Origin: Amycolatopsis lexingtonensis
Lineage (GTDB): Bacteria > Actinomycetota > Actinomycetes > Mycobacteriales > Pseudonocardiaceae
Assembly (NCBI RefSeq): GCF_014873755.1
Contig: NZ_JADBEG010000001.1
Location: 8,468,501 to 8,532,500, forward strand
Length of the DNA stretch: 64,000 bases
Reading direction: 5' to 3'
This document shows positions 37,074-43,915 of the stretch, in pieces. Below the pieces are notes generated by a model, which was given only the letters and a program-made list of their open reading frames with translations, was not told the origin of the DNA and did no database searches. The position numbers and the translations under genes are program-made. Positions within the stretch are counted from its first letter, which is position 1; every line of letters starts with the position of its first letter.

Positions 37074-37160
37074 TCCATCCCGAGCGACCGAGAGACCTGG
37101 CTCGCCGAAGTCGCAGCAACCACCCTCCACAGGGCAGGTGCTACCGCCAGGACCGATGGA
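37074..37160 (+). ncRNA. SAM riboswitch aptamer (SAM-I clan, no P4)
   Basis: P1 TCCATC/GATGGA (37074-37079, 37155-37160); P2 GCGAC/GTCGC (37084-37088, 37110-37114) then CGAG/CTCG (37089-37092, 37101-37104); loop AGACCTGG whose CCTGG (37096-37100) pairs perfectly with CCAGG (37147-37151) as the SAM-clan pseudoknot; the GCAACC...GGTGCTACC core of P3 and J3/4 is kept. P4 is absent, so it is closer to the SAM-IV or SAM-I/IV variant than to classical SAM-I. It lies ~215 nt before a MetN-like gene, with a leader ORF and terminator between. Confidence 0.85.
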
Positions 37161-37171
37161 GGCCGTTTTCG

Positions 37172-37264
37172 ATGAAGAGGGTAGCTCGCCCCCTGCTGCT
37201 GACCAGGCGCCGCGTTGTCGACGAAGGCCGCCGCTCCGTCTCCGCATGTCGCCGCTCGCGCTGA
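37172..37264 (+). CDS. putative 30-aa leader peptide
   Basis: ATG 37172 to TGA 37264, with GGAGG 11 nt upstream. The product (MKRVARPLLLTRRRVVDEGR, then RSVSACRRSR) resembles the short Arg-rich, Cys-containing 'leader peptides' (LLTRRxHVDLxRxxSAxCR) found ahead of sulfur-metabolism genes in actinobacteria. I infer that translation over the single Cys codon affects the downstream terminator. No experimental evidence is implied. Confidence 0.5.
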   Translation: MKRVARPLLLTRRRVVDEGRRSVSACRRSR

Positions 37265-37331
37265 GCTTCGTCTGAGCCGTCCCACCCTTCTCAACGCACC
37301 GTCCACTGCGGACGGACACTCGCTTGCGGCC

Positions 37332-37363
37332 GGGCGCGCCCTCGTGCGCTGCGCCCTGTTTTT
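37332..37363 (+). terminator. intrinsic terminator before MetN-like gene
   Basis: GGGCGC (37332-37337) pairs with GCGCCC (37351-37356), then TGTTTTT. It ends just 3 nt before the GGAG RBS (37366-37369) of the gene at 37375, so termination would block expression. An earlier hairpin (CCGTCC/GGACGG, ~37,301-37,317) may be an alternative pairing. Confidence 0.65.
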
Positions 37364-37374
37364 CTGGAGCTGTC

Positions 37375-38388
37375 GTGATCACCGTCGAAAACCTGTCCAA
37401 ATCCTTTGCCACCAACGGAAATTCCGTCGTCGCCCTGCGTGACGTGAGCGTCGACGTCCAGGCCGGCTCGCTGTTCGGCGTCGTCGGCCCGGCCGGTTCC
37501 GGCAAGTCCGTCCTGGCCCGTTGCATCGCGCTGCAGGAGCGCCCCGACCGCGGGGTCGTCCGCCTCGACGGCCTCAACACCGGCACGCTCGACGGCCGCC
37601 GCCTCCGCGAAATCCGCCGTCAGCTCGGCGTCGTCTCGTCGAAGCCGGAGCTGATCGCCGAGCGCACCATCGCCGGCAACATCGCTTCCCCGCTGGAGCA
37701 GCTCGGTGTCGAGGGCCCGCAGCGCCGCAGCCGGGTCGGCTCGCTGCTCGACCTGGTCGGCCTGACGCCGCGCGCCGCGCAGCGTCCCGGTGAGCTCACC
37801 GCGGGTCAGCTCCGCCGCGTCGCGGTCGCCAAGGCGCTCGCCGCCGCGCCCGCCGTGCTGCTCGCCGACGACCCGACCGCCGGGATCGACCCGGAGGAGG
37901 CCGGCTCGGTGCTCACCGTGCTCGACCGCGCCCGCTCCGAGCTGGGCGTCACCGTCGTCGTCACCACGCCGGACGCGGGCGTCGTCCGCCGGCTCTGCGA
38001 CGACGTCGCGGTGCTGGAAGACGGCACCGTCGTCGAGCGCGGCACCGTGCTCGACCTGATCTCGAACCCGGGCAGCCGCACCGCGCAGGCGCTGCTGCCG
38101 ACCATCGAAACCCCGCGATCGCAGAACGCGCGCTACGACCGCTCGGTCGACGTCGTGCTGGTCGGCTTCGCGTCGGTGGGCGCGCTGCTGCCCGAGGCCG
38201 CCGGCCGCTTCGACGTCGAGTTCGCCACCATCGGCGGCGGCCTGACCCGGATCGGCGACACCCCGGTCGGCCGCTTCCGCCTCGGCGTCCGCGGCGAGCG
38301 CGCCGACGCGGCGCTGGCGTGGGTCGCCGAGCGCGGCGGCCACGTCACCCAGACCGCCCGCGGCCCCCAGGCCGTCGTCGCCGCCTGA
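37375..38388 (+). CDS. orphan MetN-like ABC ATPase with NIL domain
   Basis: 337 aa, full length for MetN. Walker A GPAGSGKS (38-45); C-terminal NIL-type ACT-like domain (~250-335, VLVGFASVGALLPEAAGRFD, VGRFRLGVRGE) that in MetN binds methionine. But the signature is LTAGQLRRVAV instead of LSGGQ, and Walker B ends LLADDPTAG, with Asp where the catalytic Glu should be. No MetI or MetQ is adjacent. The SAM riboswitch upstream ties it to methionine status. It is either a distantly acting importer ATPase or a regulatory ATPase. GTG 37375 has GGAG at 5 nt. Confidence 0.8.
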   Translation: MITVENLSKSFATNGNSVVALRDVSVDVQAGSLFGVVGPAGSGKSVLARCIALQERPDRGVVRLDGLNTGTLDGRRLREIRRQLGVVSSKPELIAERTIAGNIASPLEQLGVEGPQRRSRVGSLLDLVGLTPRAAQRPGELTAGQLRRVAVAKALAAAPAVLLADDPTAGIDPEEAGSVLTVLDRARSELGVTVVVTTPDAGVVRRLCDDVAVLEDGTVVERGTVLDLISNPGSRTAQALLPTIETPRSQNARYDRSVDVVLVGFASVGALLPEAAGRFDVEFATIGGGLTRIGDTPVGRFRLGVRGERADAALAWVAERGGHVTQTARGPQAVVAA

Positions 38389-38397
38389 CCCGAACAT

Positions 38398-38448
38398 CCG
38401 TGAAGGCCTCCTTGCCGGGCATAAAAGCCGGTAAGGAGGCCTTCACGG
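38398..38448. terminator. bidirectional terminator, repeat family B copy 2
   Basis: Stem of 21 pairs (38398-38418 with 38428-38448, one G-T), 9-nt loop, then CTTTT on the plus strand. The arm AAGGAGGCCTTCACGG is the same as at 16264-16279. Between convergent MetN-like and MFS genes, it can serve both. Confidence 0.85.
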
Positions 38449-38451
38449 CTT

Positions 38452-39846
38452 TTACCGGGTGCCGCGCGGGAGGACCAGCAGCGCGGTGAGGGCGGCCGCG
38501 GCGACGAGGGCCGCCGCCCAGGCCGACGCCGTCGTGTAGCCGTGGACGATCGCCGACGGCGTCGTGAGGCCCGCCGAGGCCGCGGTGGCGATCGTGTTCA
38601 GGGCCGCGGTGCCGAGCGAAGCGCCCACCTGCTGTGACGTCGTCACGAACGCCGAGGCCGCGCCCGCGTCCCGCGCGCCGATGTCGCGGGTGGCGACGTT
38701 CAGCACCACCGGCATGCACAGCCCGGCCCCGACGCCGAGCAGCAGCTGCATCGGCAGGACGACCCCGGCGTAGGACGCGTCCGGCGTCAGCCGCGTGGCC
38801 GCCAGGAGCCCGCAGGCCAGCACGAACAACCCGCCCGCCAGCAGCGGCCGCGGGCCGACGCGCGGGAGCAGCCGTCCCGAAAGCTGCGTCGACGTCAGCA
38901 TGTTCGCCCCCAGCGTCGGCAGGAACGCCAGCGCCGCGGCGAGCGCGCCGTAGCCCATCACGACCTGCAGCTGGTAGGTCAGGAACAGGAACATCCCGAA
39001 CGCGCCGAACGACGCCGCCCCGACCGTCAGGTAGGCGACGGCGCGAGCGCGGTCGCGCACCACCGCGAGCGGCAGCAGCGGGTGCGGGTGCCGGGCCTGC
39101 CGGACCACGAACCAGCCGAGCAGGAGCGCCGACAGGGCCAGAAAACCGAGTACTGGCAGGGAAAATCCTTGAGTGGCCACTTCGGACAGTGCGTGCACCA
39201 GCAGCACGACGCCGCCACAGCTGAGCGCCGCACTGGTCCAGTCCAGCCGGGTGCCGCGGTGCGCGGCCGTCGGCGGCACGGCGAACCAGGCGCCCAGCCC
39301 GGCGAGCACGGCGACCGGCACGTTGACGTAGAGGCTCCAGCGCCAGTCGAGGAACTGCGTCAGCGCGCCGCCGACGGTGAGTCCCAGCGCGGAGCCGGAC
39401 ATCGTGATGGCGCTGAAGATCCCGAACGCCTTCCCGCGTTCGCGCGGGTCGGTGAAGGTGAGGGTCAGCAGCGACATCGTCGACGGCGCGAGGAGCGCGG
39501 CGAACACGCCCTGCGCGGCCCGCGCCCCGATCAGCCAGCCGCCCGAAGGGGCCGCGCCGCCGACCGCGGACGCCACGGCGAACCCGGCGATGCCCACGAG
39601 CAGGGTGGTGCGGCGGCCGAACCGGTCGGCCAGCCGCCCGCCGAGCAGCAGCAGGCCGCCGAACGCCAGCGTGTACGCCGAAATCGCCCACTGGCGGCCG
39701 GTGTCGGACAGACCCAGCGCGCGCTGGGCCGAGGGCAGGGCGATGTTCACGACGGTCGTGTCGAGCACGACCATCAGCTGGGCCAGGCCCAGTGCGGCGA
39801 GCGCGAGCCAACGGCCCGCGACGCGCGGTGGCGCGGTTGTGGTCAT
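38452..39846 (-). CDS. DHA2-type MFS multidrug transporter
   Basis: 464 aa, about 14 TM helices (EmrB/QacA family). Motif C-like LAQLMVVLDTTVVNIALPS at TM1, motif A GRLADRFGRRTTLLVG, GRQWAISAYTLAFGGLLLLG. It probably pumps out a hydrophobic drug by proton antiport. ATG 39846; divergent TetR gene 104 bp away with two large operators between. Confidence 0.92.
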   Translation of the reverse strand: MTTTAPPRVAGRWLALAALGLAQLMVVLDTTVVNIALPSAQRALGLSDTGRQWAISAYTLAFGGLLLLGGRLADRFGRRTTLLVGIAGFAVASAVGGAAPSGGWLIGARAAQGVFAALLAPSTMSLLTLTFTDPRERGKAFGIFSAITMSGSALGLTVGGALTQFLDWRWSLYVNVPVAVLAGLGAWFAVPPTAAHRGTRLDWTSAALSCGGVVLLVHALSEVATQGFSLPVLGFLALSALLLGWFVVRQARHPHPLLPLAVVRDRARAVAYLTVGAASFGAFGMFLFLTYQLQVVMGYGALAAALAFLPTLGANMLTSTQLSGRLLPRVGPRPLLAGGLFVLACGLLAATRLTPDASYAGVVLPMQLLLGVGAGLCMPVVLNVATRDIGARDAGAASAFVTTSQQVGASLGTAALNTIATAASAGLTTPSAIVHGYTTASAWAAALVAAAALTALLVLPRGTR

Positions 39847-39873
39847 GGTCAACCCCCGGGGTAAGCTGCGGAT

Positions 39874-39935
39874 GCATTGCTTGTCGGCCGACAAGCAATG
39901 CCAAGCTAAGTGATTACTAGTCGGCCGTCAAGTAA
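39874..39935. promoter_or_regulatory. twin TetR operators between MFS and TetR genes
   Basis: Bases 39874-39901 are a perfect 28-bp palindrome (half GCATTGCTTGTCGG). A second, imperfect 22-bp palindrome at 39914-39935 has the same CGGCCG centre and TTACT/AGTAA ends. They cover the divergent promoters. The protein encoded at 39951 is the obvious ligand. Confidence 0.85.
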
Positions 39936-39950
39936 GTTGAGGAGCGGAGC

Positions 39951-40484
39951 ATGGCCGGGCGGCGCACCGACACGCGCGAACGCATCCAGCGCGTCGCGCT
40001 CGAACTGTTCGCCGAGCAGGGGTACGAGGGCAGCTCGCTGCGGGAGATCGCCGAGCGGCTCGAGGTGACGAAAGCCGCGCTGTACTACCACTTCCGCACG
40101 AAGGAGGACATCGTCACGAGCCTCCTGGAGGACTGGGGAGCGGCGCTCGACGACCTCCTCGGGCGCGAGACCCGGCCCGACCGGCTGCTCACCGAGTACG
40201 CCGGGCTGGTCGAGCACCGGTTCGGCCCGGTCATCGGCCTGGTGCAGCGCAACGCGACCGCGTTGAAGGCCATCGCCGCGGGCGCCGGGCTCGCGGACCG
40301 GATGCTCCGCCTCCACGAGCTGCTCTGCGGCGGGTCCGACGCCCCCGAGGCGAGCCTGCGCGCGCGGCTCGCGCTGGTCGCCGTGCAGCTCACCAGCGTC
40401 GAAGGCGGCCCGGAAACCCCGCCCGAGGTCGCGCTCGCCGTCGGGCTCGACATCCTTTCTCCTGGTCGGAACACGGACACGTAG
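39951..40484 (+). CDS. TetR-family repressor of the MFS pump
   Basis: 177 aa. HTH ERIQRVALELFAEQGYEGSS, LREIAERLEVTKAALYYHFR; small TetR_C domain. ATG 39951 with GGAGCGGAGC upstream. Palindromes in the divergent gap match its expected dimeric binding. The start region of ispE overlaps its end: the ispE -10 (40482-40487) straddles its stop. Confidence 0.92.
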   Translation: MAGRRTDTRERIQRVALELFAEQGYEGSSLREIAERLEVTKAALYYHFRTKEDIVTSLLEDWGAALDDLLGRETRPDRLLTEYAGLVEHRFGPVIGLVQRNATALKAIAAGAGLADRMLRLHELLCGGSDAPEASLRARLALVAVQLTSVEGGPETPPEVALAVGLDILSPGRNTDT

Positions 40485-40487
40485 GCT
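40482..40487 (+). promoter_or_regulatory. -10 hexamer TAGGCT of ispE
   Basis: TAGGCT begins in the stop codon of the TetR gene and ends 6 nt before the ispE GTG (40494), suggesting a leaderless ispE mRNA independent of the TetR unit. Confidence 0.5.
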
Positions 40488-40493
40488 GGTCGG

Positions 40494-41456
40494 GTGCTCG
40501 CCGTAGTTCCGCCCCCAGTCACCGTCCGGGTCCCGGCCAAGGTCAACCTGCACCTTTCGGTCGACGACCTGCGCGAAGACGGTTACCACGAGCTGGTGAC
40601 CGTGTTCCAGGCGCTGTCGCTGACCGACGAAGTGACCGTCGCGGTCACCGACGAGCCTGGCATCGAGGTCTACGGCGAGGGCGAACGCACCGTCCCGACC
40701 GGCCCGGAAAACCTGGCCTGGCGAGCGGTCGAAGCGCTGTCCGCGCACGTCGGGCGCACCGGCGAGCCGAAGGTCCGGGTGGTGCTGCGCAAGGGCATCC
40801 CGGTCGCCGGCGGCATGGCGGGCGGCAGCGCCGACGCGGCGGCGACCCTGGTCGGGCTCGCCTCGCTGTGGAACCTCGACGTCACGCGCGACGAGCTGGC
40901 CGACATCGCGGCGGGACTGGGCAGCGACGTCCCGTTCGCGCTCTACGGCGGCACCGCGCTGGGCACCGGCCGCGGCGAGCAGCTCGTCCCGGTGCTGTCG
41001 CGGCACACCTTCCACTGGGTGCTGGCGTTCGACTCCGAAGGGCTGTCGACGCCGAAGGTGTTCAAGGAGCTGGACCGGCTGCGCGCGGCGGGCAACCCGC
41101 CGCGGATCGGTTCGCACACCCCGGTCGTCGAAGCGCTGGCCTCGGGCGACCCGCGCCAGCTGGCGCTCCTGCTGGGCAACGACCTCCAGGCGGCGGCGGT
41201 TTCGCTGCGGCCCGAGCTGCGCCGCACGCTCCGGGCCGGCGTCAACGCGGGCGCGCTCGCGGGCACGGTCTCCGGCTCCGGCCCGACGTGTGCGTTCCTC
41301 TGCGAAGACGCGCAGTCGGCGGTGGAGGTCGCCGCGGAGCTCTCGGGCGCGGGCGTCTGCCGCACGGTCCGCGTGGCCCACGGCCCGGTCCCCGGCGCCC
41401 GCGTGGTCGGCGGCGACGACGCACCCCGCCCGGCGCCGCCGCGGGTGCACGCGTGA
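40494..41456 (+). CDS. ispE: 4-diphosphocytidyl-2-C-methyl-D-erythritol kinase
   Basis: 320 aa GHMP kinase of the MEP isoprenoid pathway. Motif 1 [23 protein letters not shown] motif [19 protein letters not shown] (GHMP P-loop), motif 3 [16 protein letters not shown]. Phosphorylates CDP-methylerythritol. GTG 40494 set by the -10 box. In M. tuberculosis ispE directly follows ksgA (Rv1010-Rv1011); here a MetN-like gene and MFS/TetR pair are inserted between them. The end overlaps the ASCH gene by GTGA. Confidence 0.95.
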   Translation: MLAVVPPPVTVRVPAKVNLHLSVDDLREDGYHELVTVFQALSLTDEVTVAVTDEPGIEVYGEGERTVPTGPENLAWRAVEALSAHVGRTGEPKVRVVLRKGIPVAGGMAGGSADAAATLVGLASLWNLDVTRDELADIAAGLGSDVPFALYGGTALGTGRGEQLVPVLSRHTFHWVLAFDSEGLSTPKVFKELDRLRAAGNPPRIGSHTPVVEALASGDPRQLALLLGNDLQAAAVSLRPELRRTLRAGVNAGALAGTVSGSGPTCAFLCEDAQSAVEVAAELSGAGVCRTVRVAHGPVPGARVVGGDDAPRPAPPRVHA

Positions 41457-41860
41457 AGCACGCGGAATTCGCGTTCCCCGGCCCGCTGCGCGACAAGCTG
41501 GTCGCGGCGATCCTGGCCGGGGAAAAGACGACGACCTCCGCACTGCTGGTGGAATACGAGCGGGCGGGCGAGGCGTTGCCTTCCGTGGGCGAGCGCGAAC
41601 TCGTGCTCGACTCCGCCGGCGCCGGGGTCGCGGTCATCGAGACCGCCGAGGTGCGCGTTCTCCCACTGTCCGAAGTGGACCTCCAGCACGCGATCGGCGA
41701 AGGCGAGGGCTTCACGAGCGTCGCCGAGTGGCGTGCCGGGCACGAGGAGTTCTGGCAGAGCGCCGAAATGCGCGCCGCCATGGAGGATCCGGAATTCACC
41801 GTGGACGACACGACGCAGGTCGTGGCGACGCGGTTCGTCATCGTAGAGAGGATCGGCTGA
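41453..41860 (+). CDS. ASCH-domain protein
   Basis: 135 aa. ASCH (PUA-like β-barrel) features: [20 protein letters not shown] (GxKxxT motif), [20 protein letters not shown], and C-terminal [12 protein letters not shown]. The fold binds RNA or nucleosides, and some members are amidohydrolases of N4-acetylcytidine; the exact role is unknown. It shares a 4-bp overlap with ispE and is followed after 4 bp by the ABC-F gene, so the three form an operon. Confidence 0.88.
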   Translation: MKHAEFAFPGPLRDKLVAAILAGEKTTTSALLVEYERAGEALPSVGERELVLDSAGAGVAVIETAEVRVLPLSEVDLQHAIGEGEGFTSVAEWRAGHEEFWQSAEMRAAMEDPEFTVDDTTQVVATRFVIVERIG

Positions 41861-41864
41861 GCGG

Positions 41865-43628
41865 ATGGCCAACCTGGTCAACCTGGAGTCGGTGAGCAAG
41901 TCCTACGGGATCCGCCCGCTCCTGGACGGCGTGTCGCTCGGAGTCGCGGCCGGGCAGCGCATCGGCGTCGTCGGGCTCAACGGCGGTGGCAAGACCACGC
42001 TCCTGGAAGTCCTTTCCGGACTCGCCGAGCCGGATTCCGGGCGGGTGAGCCACGTCGGCGGCCTGCGGATGGCGGTCGTCACCCAGCGCACGGAGCTGCC
42101 GGACGGCAGCACGGTCGCCGACGTCGTCCTCGAACGCTACGGCGCCGAGCACGAGTGGGCCGCCGACGCGCGCGTCCGGTCCATTGTGGACGGCCTGGGG
42201 ATCACCGCGATCGGGCTGGACAAGCCGACCGCGAACCTCTCCGGTGGCGAGCGGCGCCGGGTTTCCCTGGCCGCCGCGCTGACCGGGGAGCTCGACCTCG
42301 TCGTGCTCGACGAGCCGACCAACCACCTGGACGTCGAAGGTGTCCGCTGGCTGGCCGACCACCTGCTCGCGCGCCGGATCGCGGTCGTGGTCGTCACGCA
42401 CGACCGGTGGTTCCTCGACACCGTCGCGACCCTGACGTGGGAGGTCGCGAACGGCCGCGTCGAGCAGTACGAAGGCGGTTACGCGGACTGGATCTTCGCC
42501 CGCGCCGAGCGCGCGCGGCTCGCGGCGACGGCGGAGGAGAAGCGGCAGAACCTGGCCCGCAAGGAGCTGGCGTGGCTGCGCCGCGGCCCGCAGGCGCGCT
42601 CGTCGAAGCCGCGCTACCGCGTCGAAGCGGCCGAGGCGCTGATCGCCGACGTCCCGCCGCCGCGCGATTCCGTGGAACTGCAGGCGTTCGCCAAGCGGCG
42701 CCTCGGCAAGACGGTGCTGGAGCTGGAAGACACGACGTACGCGGTGGGCGACCGGACGCTGCTCGACCACGTCACCTGGCGCATCGGCCCGGGCGACCGG
42801 ATCGGCCTGGTCGGGGTGAACGGCTCGGGCAAGACGTCGCTGCTGAAGCTGCTCGGCGGCGACGTCGAGGCGTCGACCGGCCGCCGGATCGAGGGCAAGA
42901 CGGTCGCGCTCGCGCACCTGCGCCAGGAGCTCGACGACCTGCCCGGCGACCTGCGCGTGCTGCAGGCGATCGAGCAGGTGGCCGGCCGCGTGGTGTTCGG
43001 CAAGCAGGAGATGACGGCGTCGCAGCTGGGCGAGAAGCTCGGCTTCCCCCAGGCCCGCCAGTGGACCCCGGTCGGCGACCTGTCCGGTGGCGAGCGGCGC
43101 CGGCTGCAGCTGTGCCGCCTGCTCATGGCCGAGCCGAACGTGCTGCTCCTCGACGAGCCGACGAACGACCTGGACATCGATACGCTGCAGCAGCTGGAGG
43201 ACCTCCTCGACGGCTGGCCGGGCACGATGGTCGTCGTCTCGCACGACCGCTACCTGGTGGAACGCGTCTGCGACACGATCGTCGCCCTCTTCGGCGACGG
43301 CCGCATCACCCACCTGCCGGGCGGCATCGAGGAGTACCTGAACCGCCGCTCGGCCGACAAGGAGGTCACGGGCCCGGCCCCGTCCGCGGCGAAGGTGGAG
43401 GCGAAGAAGTCCGCGGCGGACCTGCGTGCGGCGCAGAAGGAACTCGGCCGGCTGGAGCGCAAGCTCGACCAGCTGCACGCGAAGGAGGAGAAGCTCCACG
43501 CCTCCCTGCTGGCGGCGGCGACGGACCCGGCGAAGCTGATGGAGCTGAACGCCGAGCTGAAGGGCGTGCAGGGCGAGATCGAGGACGTCGAGGGCCGCTG
43601 GCTCGAGACGTCCGAACTGCTCGAATGA
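41865..43628 (+). CDS. ABC-F type ATPase (Uup/EttA-like)
   Basis: 587 aa with two ABC domains and no membrane part. First Walker A GLNGGGKTT, signature LSGGERRRV, Walker B LVVLDEPTNHLD; second GVNGSGKTS, LSGGERRRLQLCR, VLLLDEPTNDLD. The interdomain linker (~210-270, RAERARLAATAEEKRQNLAR) and a C-terminal coiled coil (ELGRLERKLDQLHAKEEKLH) place it near Uup. Such proteins act on the ribosome E site or on DNA-repair intermediates; no antibiotic-resistance role can be inferred. Homologue of Rv1012-1013 region position: between ispE and a FadD-like ligase. Confidence 0.93.
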   Translation: MANLVNLESVSKSYGIRPLLDGVSLGVAAGQRIGVVGLNGGGKTTLLEVLSGLAEPDSGRVSHVGGLRMAVVTQRTELPDGSTVADVVLERYGAEHEWAADARVRSIVDGLGITAIGLDKPTANLSGGERRRVSLAAALTGELDLVVLDEPTNHLDVEGVRWLADHLLARRIAVVVVTHDRWFLDTVATLTWEVANGRVEQYEGGYADWIFARAERARLAATAEEKRQNLARKELAWLRRGPQARSSKPRYRVEAAEALIADVPPPRDSVELQAFAKRRLGKTVLELEDTTYAVGDRTLLDHVTWRIGPGDRIGLVGVNGSGKTSLLKLLGGDVEASTGRRIEGKTVALAHLRQELDDLPGDLRVLQAIEQVAGRVVFGKQEMTASQLGEKLGFPQARQWTPVGDLSGGERRRLQLCRLLMAEPNVLLLDEPTNDLDIDTLQQLEDLLDGWPGTMVVVSHDRYLVERVCDTIVALFGDGRITHLPGGIEEYLNRRSADKEVTGPAPSAAKVEAKKSAADLRAAQKELGRLERKLDQLHAKEEKLHASLLAAATDPAKLMELNAELKGVQGEIEDVEGRWLETSELLE

Positions 43629-43915
43629 CCCGGCTGCTCGGCCCCTCGACGTGGCAAGTCGGCTCGATCAGCCCCGCGCCGACGATGACCGGCTCGTCAA
43701 CCGCTCGCCGTGCCATCGCGTCGGCCGGGGTTCGAAGATCCCCGGGGGCAACGTCGAAGGGCCGCTGTGCACCTTCTTCACCGACCGCGACCACAACGTC
43801 CGGTCTTCTCGTCGTCGTCCGGTTGCGGGGGCAGCGCCAAGTCGACAGCTGGCTGCGGGGCCCGGTTTCCGCGTTGGCGGGCGGATGTTGACGCCGAGAC
43901 AGTAATGTTCCCGCC
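43629..43915. other. 287-bp gap; possible gene remnant, no intact gene
   Basis: No frame here has a convincing start and full domain. One + frame reads PGGNVEGPLCTFFTDRDHNV near 43,742-43,800, reminiscent of the VOC (glyoxalase) ending 'GP..FFTDPDGN', so a decayed VOC gene is possible. The last 13 nt hold the TAATGT -10 of the next gene. Confidence 0.3.
43903..43908 (+). promoter_or_regulatory. -10 hexamer TAATGT of FadD-like gene
   Basis: TAATGT ends 7 nt before ATG 43916; leaderless or near-leaderless start. Confidence 0.45.

Noticed and set aside
37018..37275. Longer plus-strand frames reading through the SAM leader
   Set aside because: They overlap the aptamer, where base pairing explains the sequence, and start without an RBS; only the 30-codon ORF at 37172 has one.
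43720..43790. tRNA-like GGTTCGAA in the ABC-F/FadD-like gap
   Set aside because: No acceptor stem, D arm or anticodon arm could be built around it.
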